A DNA stretch of 57,402 bases from Oscillospiraceae bacterium (GTDB lineage Bacteria > Bacillota > Clostridia > Oscillospirales > Acutalibacteraceae): assembly GCA_015065845.1 (NCBI GenBank), contig SVPQ01000012.1:1-57402 (forward strand). Reading direction: 5' to 3'. Below are positions 15,800 through 24,686 of this stretch, piece by piece. The notes under the pieces were generated by a model. The model had not been told where the DNA came from, did not search any database, and saw nothing but the letters and a program-made list of their open reading frames with translations. Numbering within the stretch: position 1 is the first letter of the stretch; each line of letters starts with the position of its first letter. A program made the position numbers and the translations under genes.

Positions 15800-16510
15800 T
15801 TATTTATTTTCTTGTTTCTTTTTGAGTTCCCTCTCCGCTTGTGAGAGTCTTAAATATTTCGGTACTAATTCACTTGCTTCAATCGCATTGTTTTCGTTAG
15901 CCAAAATTTTTTCTTCTGCAATCAACGCTACCGAAGAAGCCGACTGATAGCGTATCCCTGGTGAAGCAATTGATATATCTTTTAAAACATCTTTCATTTT
16001 ATTATAACAGATATTTGCTCCGTCACCTATTAAAACTACTTGGTTGGTTTGATTTTTTAATTGCTCTGTTAATTCGTCTATAGAAATTGCATCATCGTCT
16101 GTGAGTCGGGTCATACTACCATTCGCACAATCAAACAAAGCACAGTAAACCTGATTGCAACGCGCATCCATAACTGAAACTGCAATAACACCTGTATTTT
16201 CAAGTGGTTTTGCAATTGCTTCTAAAGTAGATACAGCAACACACTTTTTATTTAACGGGTCAGAAAGACCTTTTACAAGAGAAACGCCTATTCTTATTCC
16301 TGTAAATGAACCAGGTCCGTTTGACACCGCAATATAATCAATATCATTTATTGTAACTTCCGCTTTTTCCAATGTGCTATTTACCATCGGCATAAGTGTC
16401 TGGCTATGAGTTAAACCAGTGTTTGAACTTTCAAGGGCAATTACTTTGCCGTTTTCAACAACCGAAACAGAAGCACTTGTAGCAGAACTTTCAACGCCAA
16501 GAATCTTCAT
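15800..16510 (-). CDS. tsaB: tRNA threonylcarbamoyladenosine biosynthesis protein TsaB
   Basis: Non-catalytic partner of TsaD and TsaE in making t6A37 on ANN-decoding tRNAs. The sequence starts MKILGVESSATSASVSVVENG and includes YIAVSNGPGSFTGIRIGVSLVKGLS, the diagnostic TsaB segment of the ASKHA fold. The frame extends to 16525, but the ATG at 16510 gives the canonical N-terminus and is preceded by AGTGGTGA inside tsaE, so translation is coupled (overlap of 20 bases with the end of tsaE). It ends with a Lys-rich tail. tsaD is not in the window. Confidence 0.93.
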   Translation of the reverse strand: MKILGVESSATSASVSVVENGKVIALESSNTGLTHSQTLMPMVNSTLEKAEVTINDIDYIAVSNGPGSFTGIRIGVSLVKGLSDPLNKKCVAVSTLEAIAKPLENTGVIAVSVMDARCNQVYCALFDCANGSMTRLTDDDAISIDELTEQLKNQTNQVVLIGDGANICYNKMKDVLKDISIASPGIRYQSASSVALIAEEKILANENNAIEASELVPKYLRLSQAERELKKKQENK

Positions 16511-16937
16511 AAATTTTGTCACCACTTAATTTAAAAATACGACTTTCGTCAGTGTCACCGCGTTCAATTTCAAGTCTTATATAATTTTCAGGCAAAGCAT
16601 TTTCTATATTCTCGCTCCACTCAATAGCCAGTACCGCATTTGTGTCAAGATAATCGAAAAAACCTGTTGAACATAAATCTTCAAATCCTGAAATTCTGTA
16701 CATATCAAAATGATAAACTTTTTTATCTCTGTTACCATATTCATTGACAAGTGCAAAAGTCGGACTCGAAACTTCAGCATTTATTCCATAGCCTTCGCAA
16801 AGCCCTGAAGTAAAAGTTGTTTTACCCATACCAAGACCGCCAAAATATGCTATTACCTCGCCACCTGTTAAACTACTACCGAGTTTTTTAGCATATTCAA
16901 TTGTTTCTTCACGATTATTTGCTTTTACGCTTATCAT
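16491..16937 (-). CDS. tsaE: tRNA threonylcarbamoyladenosine biosynthesis ATPase TsaE
   Basis: ATPase needed for multiple turnover of the TsaBDE t6A complex. Its 148 residues contain the Walker A motif GGLGMGKTTF (33-42), the switch-like SSPTFALVNEYG, HFDMYRI and the Walker B-like AVLAIEWSENI, all in normal order. Length is typical. Gene order tsaE-tsaB on the minus strand is conserved in Firmicutes. The promoter region is shared with the divergent rodA gene, whose -35/-10 lies at 16958-16986. Confidence 0.93.
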   Translation of the reverse strand: MISVKANNREETIEYAKKLGSSLTGGEVIAYFGGLGMGKTTFTSGLCEGYGINAEVSSPTFALVNEYGNRDKKVYHFDMYRISGFEDLCSTGFFDYLDTNAVLAIEWSENIENALPENYIRLEIERGDTDESRIFKLSGDKIYEDSWR

Positions 16938-16957
16938 AATTTTAACATTTACCCCAC

Positions 16958-16986
16958 TTGAAATTAAACTCTATTATATGTATAAT
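16958..16986 (+). promoter_or_regulatory. rodA promoter
   Basis: TTGAAA (16958-16963) and a perfect TATAAT (16981-16986) with 17-base spacing. The -10 overlaps an in-frame ATG at 16978, so transcription starts after that codon, and TTG at 17023 must be the start of the downstream gene. Confidence 0.85.
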
Positions 16987-17022
16987 AACAATATTCAGAA
17001 AATAAATCAAGGGGGCAAATGC

Positions 17023-18201
17023 TTGAAAAAGTTTTTTTCTGTTACAAAAAGATTTATTCAGGAAACGGACAAACCGTTACTGTTTTTAATAATAGCAACT
17101 TCTGTTTTCGGTATTCTTATGGTTTACACTGCTACAAGGTTCCGTCTTGAAGACGGTGTAGTAATTCAGCGTGACGCTGTTGTTATGATTATAGCCGCCG
17201 CTTTAGGAATTCTTGTAACGCTGGGAATATCGGCAATAGATTACGAGTTCATTATGAAACTATGGCCGTTTATAGGTGTTTTCTGCATAATACTTATGAT
17301 TATAACGCTCATTTTCGGTGCCGCACCACCTGCAAGACCCGACTCTAAATGTTGGCTTGTAATCGGTGATTTTTATTTTCAATCGTCGGAACTTGTAAAA
17401 ATCGGTTTCCTTATTACTTTCTCTATGCATCTTGAACTTTTAAGAGATAAAATCAACAGATTTTCTTCAGTTATTCTTTTAGGTATTCACGCAATGATTC
17501 CTGTAGGACTTGTTGTTCTTACCGGTGATATGGGTTCTGCCCTTGTTTTCATTATTATGACAATTGGTATGTTGTTCTTTGCAGGTCTTCATTGGGGTTA
17601 CTTCGCCTGTGGCGGACTTCTCGTATTAGCGGCATCACCTCTTATATGGATGTTTGTTTTCAGTGAATACCAGAAAAACAGATTTTTAGCACTTTTAAAA
17701 CCCGAACTTTTCCCGGACGAAAGTTATCAGCAATTAATCGGTTTAAACGCTCTTGGTTCTGGTGGTTTCTGGGGCAAAGGTTTTACAAAAGGTGTTTACA
17801 CGCAAGGCGGTTTTGTTCCTGAACAGGAAAACGATATGATTTTCACTGCAATCGGTGAAGAAACAGGATTCTTTGGTTGTATAATTGCTTTAGGTCTTTT
17901 ATTCCTTATCGTTTACAACTTAATAAAAATCGGTAAAAATACCCGTGACTTCTCAACACAGATTTTCTGTTACGGAATTGCTACAATGATTTCCGCACAA
18001 GTACTTATAAACATAGGTATGTGCTTTATGATTTTACCTGTTATCGGTATCACTTTGCCATTCTTCAGTGCAGGTGGTTCAAGTACACTTTGTCTTTATA
18101 TAGGTATTGGTCTCGCTTTCAGTATTTACCGTTTCAACCGTTCAAGAGAAGCAATAAACTTCAGATTAAGCAGAATTTCAACTCCGTTCTCAGAATTTTA
18201 A
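17023..18201 (+). CDS. rodA: RodA/FtsW/SpoVE family peptidoglycan glycosyltransferase
   Basis: SEDS-family membrane glycosyltransferase that polymerises lipid II with a class B PBP. About ten transmembrane helices are visible from LLFLIIATSVFGILMVYTA onward. The SEDS segments are ELVKIGFLITFSMHL, LTGDMGSALVFIIM, PEQENDMIFTAIGEETGFFG and LPFFSAGGSSTLCLYIGIGLAFSI. Start TTG (17023) is chosen because AAGGGGG lies 7 bases upstream and the earlier ATG lies within the promoter; this gives 392 residues. I favour RodA (elongation) from length and the DMIFTAIGEE sequence, but SpoVE or FtsW cannot be excluded from sequence alone. It is monocistronic with its own terminator. Confidence 0.85.
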   Translation: MKKFFSVTKRFIQETDKPLLFLIIATSVFGILMVYTATRFRLEDGVVIQRDAVVMIIAAALGILVTLGISAIDYEFIMKLWPFIGVFCIILMIITLIFGAAPPARPDSKCWLVIGDFYFQSSELVKIGFLITFSMHLELLRDKINRFSSVILLGIHAMIPVGLVVLTGDMGSALVFIIMTIGMLFFAGLHWGYFACGGLLVLAASPLIWMFVFSEYQKNRFLALLKPELFPDESYQQLIGLNALGSGGFWGKGFTKGVYTQGGFVPEQENDMIFTAIGEETGFFGCIIALGLLFLIVYNLIKIGKNTRDFSTQIFCYGIATMISAQVLINIGMCFMILPVIGITLPFFSAGGSSTLCLYIGIGLAFSIYRFNRSREAINFRLSRISTPFSEF

Positions 18202-18211
18202 AACAAAAAAT

Positions 18212-18248
18212 AAAAGAAGTGAAAGTTTTACGGCTTTCACTTCTTTTT
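18212..18248 (+). terminator. Terminator after rodA
   Basis: An AAAAGAAGTGAAAG/CTTTCACTTCTTTT stem followed by T residues. Confidence 0.88.
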
Positions 18249-18309
18249 TGCATATACAAGCTATAAAACAGAATAATATATATTACCATTATTTATCGGG
18301 GTGTATATT

Positions 18310-18807
18310 ATGGAGTTTTTCAAAAAGTTAAAAGAAAATATTGACTGGAAGATACTTATTAAAAATCTTGCAATCCCACTTCTTGTCGGTGTAATTTCAG
18401 GTTTTGCCACAAGAAGTGCAAACGAACAATTTACCGAGAGTGCAGTTCAACCTGATTTTACTCCTCCTCCGTGGGTATTTCCTGTTGCTTGGACAATTCT
18501 TTACATTCTTATGGGAGTTTCTGCTTATTTAATAGAAACAAGTAATTATAATACAGGTAAAAAGAACATGGCACTAATCACTTATTATGTATCACTTTTC
18601 TTTAATTTCTGTTGGTCTTTTATATTTTTCAGTTTCAGACAATACCTCTTTGCATTTATATGGCTTGTAATTTTATTATCATTAGTAGTAATTTACACAG
18701 TACAATATTTTAAAATAAACAAAGTTGCAAGTTACCTTAACATTCCTTATATTCTTTGGTTAATTTTTGCAGGAGTACTGAATTTCAATGTTTATTTATT
18801 AAATTAA
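18310..18807 (+). CDS. tspO: TspO/MBR family membrane protein
   Basis: Five-helix membrane protein of 165 residues in the translocator-protein family, known for binding tetrapyrroles/porphyrins and cholesterol-like ligands. Signature segments: QPDFTPPPWVFPVAWTILYILMGVSAYLI (loop and helix 2), NFCWSFIFFSFRQ (the conserved Asn/Trp helix), and YILWLIFAGVLNFNVYLLN at the C-terminus. The frame begins at GTG 18301, but GGGGTG lies six bases before the ATG at 18310, which is the better start. It is single, with a bidirectional terminator shared with the convergent ligase. Its cellular role here is unknown. Confidence 0.92.
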   Translation: MEFFKKLKENIDWKILIKNLAIPLLVGVISGFATRSANEQFTESAVQPDFTPPPWVFPVAWTILYILMGVSAYLIETSNYNTGKKNMALITYYVSLFFNFCWSFIFFSFRQYLFAFIWLVILLSLVVIYTVQYFKINKVASYLNIPYILWLIFAGVLNFNVYLLN

Positions 18808-18810
18808 ACA

Positions 18811-18847
18811 AAACGAGTGTCCGACATTTTGTGTCAGACACTCGTTT
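18811..18847. terminator. Bidirectional terminator between tspO and the ligase
   Basis: An 11-bp perfect outer stem (AAACGAGTGTC) continues into a GACA/TGTC inner stem, with T/A-rich flanks on both sides. Confidence 0.88.
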
Positions 18848-18854
18848 CAATTTA

Positions 18855-20561
18855 TCAGTCTTTATTACGCTCGTTATATTCTTTTTGTGCTTTTCTTTCT
18901 TCACGGCGTTCCTCACGCAATTCCTTTTTAGTCGGAACTGGTGCGGGTGGTGTATCCGTAAGTTTCATAAAGTCAATTTTTGCCATTTGTGTTCTCGGCA
19001 ATTTATCCATAATTGTAATAGATGATGGTTGTGCGAATTTTTCAAGTGTATTTTTACAATACTCTTTAAGATTCTTTATAACTTCATCGTGATTCGAGTC
19101 AGGGTTATTAAGTGAAACGAAAAGTCTTATAACAGGTTTTGCATCTATATACCCTTGAACTGCACACGCTTCATTTATATAATCAAGTTTTAAAATTTCG
19201 CTTTCTATATCATTAGGATAAACATTGTAACCTGAAATAATAATCATTCTCTTTTTACGACCGGTAAAGAAGAAGTAACCATCTTCATCCATATAACCAA
19301 GGTCACCTGTAAGAACCCATTTATTACCTTTACGGTCAAAGTAGAAACAGTCGTCGCTCTTATCTAAATAACAGTTCATAACTGTGTCACCACTTACAAC
19401 AATTTCACCAATTGTGTTAGGTGGTAATTTTTTGTGTCTGTCATCCCAGATTTCAACTCTTAATTCTGCGAGTGGGCGACCAATAGAATTCTCTTTATAA
19501 GCACCAGCTACATTGGCAGTACAAACAGAAGAAACTTCGGTAAGACCGTAACCTCGTAAAAGTTTACCTTTACTACCCCACTTCTGAAGAACTGAGTTAA
19601 ATTCATTAAGGAATGTTTCACTTACCATATCTCCGCCTGCCCACAAGAGACGAAGATTTTTAAGATGTTCACCCTCAAAGTTAGAGGCTTCATACATCTT
19701 TTTAAACATATTAGGAACACCTAAAACATAACTTACATTATATTTCTTTAAATATTTGTTAGCCTTTTCAGGTGAGAATTGTGGCATACCAATGCAGGTA
19801 AAACCTGCACACATACTGAAGTGCATAGCAACACCTAAACCAAAAGCATGGAAAAGCGGTAAAACTATCAGTGAAAATTCTTCACCGGGTCTGTGCGGTG
19901 AATCTAAAAAACTGAGTTTAAATGCAAGTGCATTAAGGTTATTTGATGAAAGACATATAGTTTTACTTTTACCCGTTGTGCCGCCACCGTGGAGATACAC
20001 CGCGGTTTCATTACCATTATTCTGTACCGCTTTAGCAATAAAACTTAAATGTGTAATTGTATTATAAGCAATTTTTTTCTGATTTGTAATTTCTGTTTTT
20101 ACTTTTACTTTTTCAAACACTTTAAAAACAGGTTTTGCAACTGTGCTGACATAATCAGATGTACTGCAAACAATTGTGATACCATCGAACTTGTCAAGAA
20201 CAGACTTGCAAGGGTCCATAATCATATCGTAAACAAAAATCGCTTTGGATTTTGTTTTTTCTAAAATTTCTTCTAAAATATTTGGTGTCATTAATGGATG
20301 CACAATGTTTGCAATAGCACCAATTTTATTAACTGCATAAAATGCTGCAAAACTTTGCGGAATATTAGGGAGAAAAATAGTTACAACATCTCCCCTTTTA
20401 ATATTATTCTTATCAAGATACCCCGCAATAGCGTCTACATCTTTAAGAAATTTTTTATGACTAATCATATTACCGTAATTTTCAATTACATTATATGAAC
20501 CAAAATCTTTAGTACATTCTTTAAAATAGAGATAGCAACTCTGATTATTTGGTCTTATCAT
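18855..20561 (-). CDS. AMP-dependent acyl-CoA synthetase/ligase
   Basis: Class I adenylate-forming enzyme that activates a carboxylic acid, probably a fatty acid, to its CoA thioester. ATG at 20561 follows AAAGGAG; the longer frame to 20591 lacks a ribosome site. Seen motifs: the A3 loop in the unusual form LHGGGTTGKSKTICLS (usually xSGTTGxPKG), A5 GYGLTEVSSV, A7 LTGDLGYMDEDGYFFFTGRKKRMIIISGYNVYP, and A10 LPRTQMAKIDFMKL with the catalytic Lys. The last 20 residues are highly charged (REERREERKAQKEYNERNKD). No pathway genes are adjacent, so the substrate is open. It is distinct from the two cupin-fused synthetases at 49-54 kb. Confidence 0.85.
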   Translation of the reverse strand: MIRPNNQSCYLYFKECTKDFGSYNVIENYGNMISHKKFLKDVDAIAGYLDKNNIKRGDVVTIFLPNIPQSFAAFYAVNKIGAIANIVHPLMTPNILEEILEKTKSKAIFVYDMIMDPCKSVLDKFDGITIVCSTSDYVSTVAKPVFKVFEKVKVKTEITNQKKIAYNTITHLSFIAKAVQNNGNETAVYLHGGGTTGKSKTICLSSNNLNALAFKLSFLDSPHRPGEEFSLIVLPLFHAFGLGVAMHFSMCAGFTCIGMPQFSPEKANKYLKKYNVSYVLGVPNMFKKMYEASNFEGEHLKNLRLLWAGGDMVSETFLNEFNSVLQKWGSKGKLLRGYGLTEVSSVCTANVAGAYKENSIGRPLAELRVEIWDDRHKKLPPNTIGEIVVSGDTVMNCYLDKSDDCFYFDRKGNKWVLTGDLGYMDEDGYFFFTGRKKRMIIISGYNVYPNDIESEILKLDYINEACAVQGYIDAKPVIRLFVSLNNPDSNHDEVIKNLKEYCKNTLEKFAQPSSITIMDKLPRTQMAKIDFMKLTDTPPAPVPTKKELREERREERKAQKEYNERNKD

Positions 20562-20646
20562 CGCTGAACTCCTTTCAAATATTAAGAACAAAACATTTCA
20601 TTTTATTATAACATAAACAAAATATTATTTCAATATGAAAATAATA

Positions 20647-20676
20647 GAAAGAGTGCAGTTTACACTACACTCTTTC
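20647..20676 (-). terminator. Terminator of the phosphorelay operon
   Basis: A GAAAGAGTG/CACTCTTTC stem just after the hybrid kinase stop, followed on the minus strand by TATTATTTTC. The T run is only moderate. Confidence 0.55.
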
Positions 20677-20681
20677 ACATT

Positions 20682-22853
20682 TTATTTTTTAAATTGAGAT
20701 AAAACTTTAAGAAGATTTTCTTCATCAATCGGTTTAGAAATATGAGCATTCATCCCTACTTCTTTAACCTTTTTAATATCTTCCTGGAATGCATTTGCAG
20801 TCTGTGCAATAATCGGAATAGATTGTGCTAAAGGATGATCAGATTCTCTTATTTTAATTGTTGCTTCATAACCATTCATAACAGGCATCATAACATCCAT
20901 AAGAATAAGGTCATAGTCACCCTCTTTTGAAGCAAGGAATTTTTCAACCGCTTCTTTACCATTTTTAGCAACATCAGCCTTTACACCGGCATCTTCTAAA
21001 AGCATTAAAGCAACTTCTATATTGAGTTCGTTATCTTCAACCAAAAGAACTTTCATACCGGAAACATCGTCGGCAGGTTTCACGCGTTCTTTTACAGCAT
21101 CACAAACAACATCTAAAGTTGTTGTTTTCAATGTCAGGGTCACAACAAATGTACTACCTAAACCGAGATTACTGTCAACAGTTATTTCGCCGCCTAATTT
21201 GTCAACATTATTTTTAACAATTGACATACCAAGACCTGTACCGAGACGGTGTTTCCTGTCTTCAATTTCATCTTTCGAGAATGGTTCAAAAATATGCTCA
21301 AGGTAATTTTTGTGCATACCTATACCAGTGTCTGTTATTTCGATTCTGTATGTTGCTTTTTCTTCTTCAAAAGCAATTTCATCACATTTGAAATAAATAT
21401 AACCATTATCAGTATATTTTACTGCGTTACTTAAAATATTAAGAAGAATCTGACGGATGTGTAATTTATTACCGAGAACACCATCATGCTTGATATTAGT
21501 AAAATCAGTTTTCAATTCAACATCTTTACCCTCAAGTTGACCGCGAATAATTGAACAACAAGTATCAAGCATACAACTCATAGGGAATGGTTCGTCTTTA
21601 TCTTCATTCAAACCAGTTTCAAGTTTGGTTATATCAAGAATATCGTTAATAAGTCCTAAAAGATGTTCTGCCGCCATTCTTATTTTTTTATGGCAATCTT
21701 TGAGAACCTCAGGATTTTCAATATTCTTCTCTGCCTTTGTTATCATACCTATAATACCATTTATAGGTGTTCTTATATCGTGCGACATATGAGAAAGGAA
21801 TTTGGTTTTTGCCATATTTGCATTTTTCGCTTCTTCTACTGAAGCTGCAAGGGCTTTTGAATATTCACGTTCTTGTTCAATTAATTGTTTTGTGTTTCTG
21901 TTTTTTACAAGATAAATATATATACCTAATGTAAGACTCGCTAACAACACACCTATTAAAATAGCTGTATCACCTATCGCACCTGCAAAATCTATTGTTT
22001 GTGCACTTGCAAATTGCTCAGGTATTATCATTACCAAATTCCAGTTATTCGTTTTCATTGGTTGAACAACAAGGAAATAAATACCTTCCTCATCAAGAAC
22101 ACTCAAAGAAGTAACCGTACTTTGCTTGTTGCCAACTCTCTCAATTATTTCTTCTAAGGTATGACCATTTTTCCTCGTTACACGAGAAGCAATTTCTTCA
22201 TAGTCAAAACTATCAAAAAACTCAAATTTGGATTTTTCTGTATAAATATTCTTTCCGTTTTCATCTCTTATGCAAACCACGTTTTCGTTGTTATAAGCAC
22301 TATTATGAAACACATTTGAATATTCGGTCAAATCAACATAAAGAACAGAGTGAGTTATTACATTACCATCTGCCAAAACAACATCCTCATCATTTTTAGC
22401 AAGAAATGTCATATAATATGTATCGTCATCGCCTACTTTGTTTGTAATGGTAAGCTGTCTTTTCTCGTCAGACAAAACCAAACCGCTTAAATTAAACTTT
22501 GTTTCGTGCGAAGTATAAACCTTACCGTTCTTATCGACAATTCCAAATATAAGATTTTTATTTTCAAGTCTTTCTTCAAGTTTTGAAATGCTTTCAATAC
22601 AATCTTCGGTATCAAAGGAATCAAAGGTTGAGTATCTTATAGATATCATACTCAACAAATACCAATGTTCATCTATCATAGCGTCAACCGTTTCAGTTAA
22701 CTGAGCAGAGGTTTCTTCTAAATGATACGCTCTTTCATCGTACACCATTTGATTAAACTCGTTAATAAACCAGGTTATTGTGACCACTGCTGCAATAACA
22801 GCTATAATTAATGATATTACCCCTATGATTCTTCGGGTTTTCAAACTTTTCAT
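20682..22853 (-). CDS. Hybrid sensor histidine kinase with C-terminal receiver
   Basis: Membrane kinase of 723 residues (ATG at 22853 with CGGTGA upstream; the longer frame to 22889 overlaps the preceding gene). Order: TM helix (IIGVISLIIAVIAAVVTITW), extracytoplasmic sensor of about 260 residues with Cache/PAS character, TM helix (AILIGVLLASLTLGIYIYL), HisKA with the phospho-acceptor His358 in LSHMSHDIRTPINGIIG, HATPase (LLNILSNAVKYTDNG, DTGIGM, GTGLGMSIV), then a REC domain (VLLVEDNELNIEVA with Asp in LILMDVMMPVMNG). It is the last gene of a three-gene phosphorelay with Hpt and a receiver/HD-GYP-like protein. Ligand unknown. No output regulator is adjacent. Confidence 0.93.
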   Translation of the reverse strand: MKSLKTRRIIGVISLIIAVIAAVVTITWFINEFNQMVYDERAYHLEETSAQLTETVDAMIDEHWYLLSMISIRYSTFDSFDTEDCIESISKLEERLENKNLIFGIVDKNGKVYTSHETKFNLSGLVLSDEKRQLTITNKVGDDDTYYMTFLAKNDEDVVLADGNVITHSVLYVDLTEYSNVFHNSAYNNENVVCIRDENGKNIYTEKSKFEFFDSFDYEEIASRVTRKNGHTLEEIIERVGNKQSTVTSLSVLDEEGIYFLVVQPMKTNNWNLVMIIPEQFASAQTIDFAGAIGDTAILIGVLLASLTLGIYIYLVKNRNTKQLIEQEREYSKALAASVEEAKNANMAKTKFLSHMSHDIRTPINGIIGMITKAEKNIENPEVLKDCHKKIRMAAEHLLGLINDILDITKLETGLNEDKDEPFPMSCMLDTCCSIIRGQLEGKDVELKTDFTNIKHDGVLGNKLHIRQILLNILSNAVKYTDNGYIYFKCDEIAFEEEKATYRIEITDTGIGMHKNYLEHIFEPFSKDEIEDRKHRLGTGLGMSIVKNNVDKLGGEITVDSNLGLGSTFVVTLTLKTTTLDVVCDAVKERVKPADDVSGMKVLLVEDNELNIEVALMLLEDAGVKADVAKNGKEAVEKFLASKEGDYDLILMDVMMPVMNGYEATIKIRESDHPLAQSIPIIAQTANAFQEDIKKVKEVGMNAHISKPIDEENLLKVLSQFKK

Positions 22854-22875
22854 TTTAATCACCGACTTTTTGTTA

Positions 22876-23934
22876 TTAGCCTTGTGCAAATCTGTTTCTG
22901 TAGAAGTCTGTTATAGTTCCTTTACACTCTCTTGCAAGTTTATAAATTTCTTCTGAAAATGCACCTGCATCAACAGATAACTGGCTTATAGCGATATTAA
23001 AGTTTTGTCTTGTAAAATCATCTAACTTACAGAAAATTTCATCGAACTGCATAGCAAATGCGCAAACTTGTGCGTGAATTGGTGTTTCCTCTGATGTGAG
23101 CTGATGCGGGAAACCTGTTCCGTCTGCTCTTTCGTGGTGATACATACAGATATCACTGCAGACTGCACTGAAATATGCACAACTTGACGAAGTGTTCATT
23201 CTTACAAATTTAGCACCCGCAGTTGTATGTTTCTGGAACATTCTGTAGTCACTTTCATTCTTTTTAGGGAAATCAATACATCTGTCAGGAATAGTCATAT
23301 AACCAAGGTTATAGAAATACGCAGCAGTTGTAATCATATTGATTTTTGCCGGTTCATATTCGTCACCAACAAACTGTGAACCATACTCAGTCATAAGAAT
23401 TCTGGTGAGTTCTGAAACGCGTTTGAACTTTTCATCACTTACACCTTTATTCTTCAAATAATCTTTATAAACACCTGTAAGTCTGCCTATAAAAATGTTT
23501 GTATCATTAATATCAAATTCTTTCAAAGGACCACTGTAAACATTTGTGTTTCTTGGTTCAATATCAAGAAGTGTGTGTACTTTTTCTAAAACCATTTCAC
23601 CATCAAACGGTTTTGAAACGAATGAAGTTATACCGAATTCTGCTGCACGGCGTACATTTTCTTTAGTTGCTTCTGCAGTCATCATAATAATCGGAATACC
23701 TGTAAGCCCGTTATTCTGCATAAGTTGTAAAACAGAAAAACCATCTATCAACGGCATAACAACATCAAGAAGCATTGCGTCGAATTTAATTTCTTTTTTA
23801 GTAAGTATGTCAAGTGCTTCGTATCCGTTTTTTGCATCTGTAATTTCAAAGTAATTTTCTAAAATATGATGAAGTATTTCTCTGTCAATGAAACTATCAT
23901 CTGCTATTAATATTCTTTTTTTCTCTTCTGCCAC
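22876..23934 (-). CDS. Response regulator with degenerate HD-GYP domain
   Basis: The 352-residue protein has an N-terminal REC domain (phospho-acceptor Asp57 in AMLLDVVMP, Lys108 in SKPF) and a C-terminal HD-GYP-type domain (about 160-350). In active HD-GYP phosphodiesterases the metal-binding segment reads LHDIGK; here it is FYNLGY (206-212), so the HD dyad is lost. The later HHERADGTGFP (266-276) keeps the HHE-DG-G-P pattern, with GFP in place of GYP. It is therefore probably not a c-di-GMP hydrolase but a signalling or scaffold output domain. It follows the Hpt gene by about 50 bases and its stop lies just before the kinase start. Confidence 0.85.
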   Translation of the reverse strand: MAEEKKRILIADDSFIDREILHHILENYFEITDAKNGYEALDILTKKEIKFDAMLLDVVMPLIDGFSVLQLMQNNGLTGIPIIMMTAEATKENVRRAAEFGITSFVSKPFDGEMVLEKVHTLLDIEPRNTNVYSGPLKEFDINDTNIFIGRLTGVYKDYLKNKGVSDEKFKRVSELTRILMTEYGSQFVGDEYEPAKINMITTAAYFYNLGYMTIPDRCIDFPKKNESDYRMFQKHTTAGAKFVRMNTSSSCAYFSAVCSDICMYHHERADGTGFPHQLTSEETPIHAQVCAFAMQFDEIFCKLDDFTRQNFNIAISQLSVDAGAFSEEIYKLARECKGTITDFYRNRFAQG

Positions 23935-23983
23935 AATTATTCGCTCCTTATATTAAACAAATCGATTTTTTTGGGGGATAAAA

Positions 23984-24337
23984 TCAACCTGCATTATTTT
24001 TTATAAATTCTACAAGTTCTTTTTGTAAATTTTCTATTTTGTCAAATTCCTCAAGTGCTGCCTGTGGGTTCCCTTGTCTTAAAAAATTCACAATTTTTGT
24101 GTAACTGTTATAAAGTGAATCAATTGAAAGATTTGCTGTAACACCTTTAATCAAGTGTGTTCTTTCAATTGCTCTGTCAATCTCGTTTGACTCTATTAAA
24201 GAACGGAATTCATTCTCTTCAATTACTTCAGGAAATTTAAAAAGAAGACGCTTGTAAAAGTCGACTTTGCCTTTCATTCTGTCAAGACCTGCATCAATAT
24301 TACAACCATATTCTTTTAACGATTCTAAAAACTGCAT
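23984..24337 (-). CDS. Histidine phosphotransfer (Hpt) domain protein
   Basis: Single-domain Hpt protein of 117 residues that would relay phosphate between the two receiver domains of the neighbouring genes. The phospho-acceptor His lies in RTHLIKGVTANLSIDSLY, equivalent to the family pattern HxLKGxAxNxG. The start is ATG 24337, with GGGG six bases upstream; the frame extends to 24364, but the extra nine residues (MQKQQTGCG) look non-native. It is the first gene of the operon Hpt > receiver/HD-GYP-like > hybrid kinase, transcribed leftward. Confidence 0.85.
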   Translation of the reverse strand: MQFLESLKEYGCNIDAGLDRMKGKVDFYKRLLFKFPEVIEENEFRSLIESNEIDRAIERTHLIKGVTANLSIDSLYNSYTKIVNFLRQGNPQAALEEFDKIENLQKELVEFIKNNAG

Positions 24338-24686
24338 ACCGCACCCCGTTTGTTGTTTTTGCATAATTTTTTCTTATTTTTGCACAAATAAATGTTAATA
24401 ATTTATCATTTTAAATATACCATAAATGTCAGGTTATGTCAATAAAAAAGTGTAGTCAGGTGTTAGGTGTTAGGTGTTAGGTGTTAGGGAATAGGAAGCA
24501 GTGGTTAGTGAGTCAGTTGCTAGTGTGGCTGGTATGGCTAGTTGGCTAGTATTATAAAAAGACTACATTCTTTCATTTTAGGTTTAATCTTAAATGAGAG
24601 AATGTAGTTTGTTTTTATTTGTGTTTAATTATAATTAAACGCGAAGCGTTTCCTTTAACTCCGAATTACGCATTACGAATTCCGAA
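24338..24686. repeat. Intergenic region with long degenerate heptad array, terminator and hairpin
   Basis: Upstream of the Hpt gene lies an array of about 13 degenerate 7-nt units (24454-24545), beginning with four near-perfect GTTAGGT units and decaying rightwards to TTGGCTAG-like words. Then come a terminator hairpin (24556-24616), the mini-hairpin AAACGCGAAGCGTTT (24639-24653) and a second array with GAATTAC-like units (24660-24688) that reaches the stop codon of the aconitase-X swivel gene. No gene is seen. Confidence 0.75.
24556..24616 (-). terminator. Terminator of the aconitase-X operon
   Basis: An imperfect stem (24562-24580 with 24591-24608) with ACTACATTCT/AGAATGTAGT arms is followed on the minus strand by CTTTTTAT. 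Confidence 0.75.

Noticed and set aside
24454..24545. Telomere-like or phage attachment repeat
   Set aside because: The GTTAGGT units decay into degenerate words and no integrase or phage gene is nearby; better described as a heptad array.
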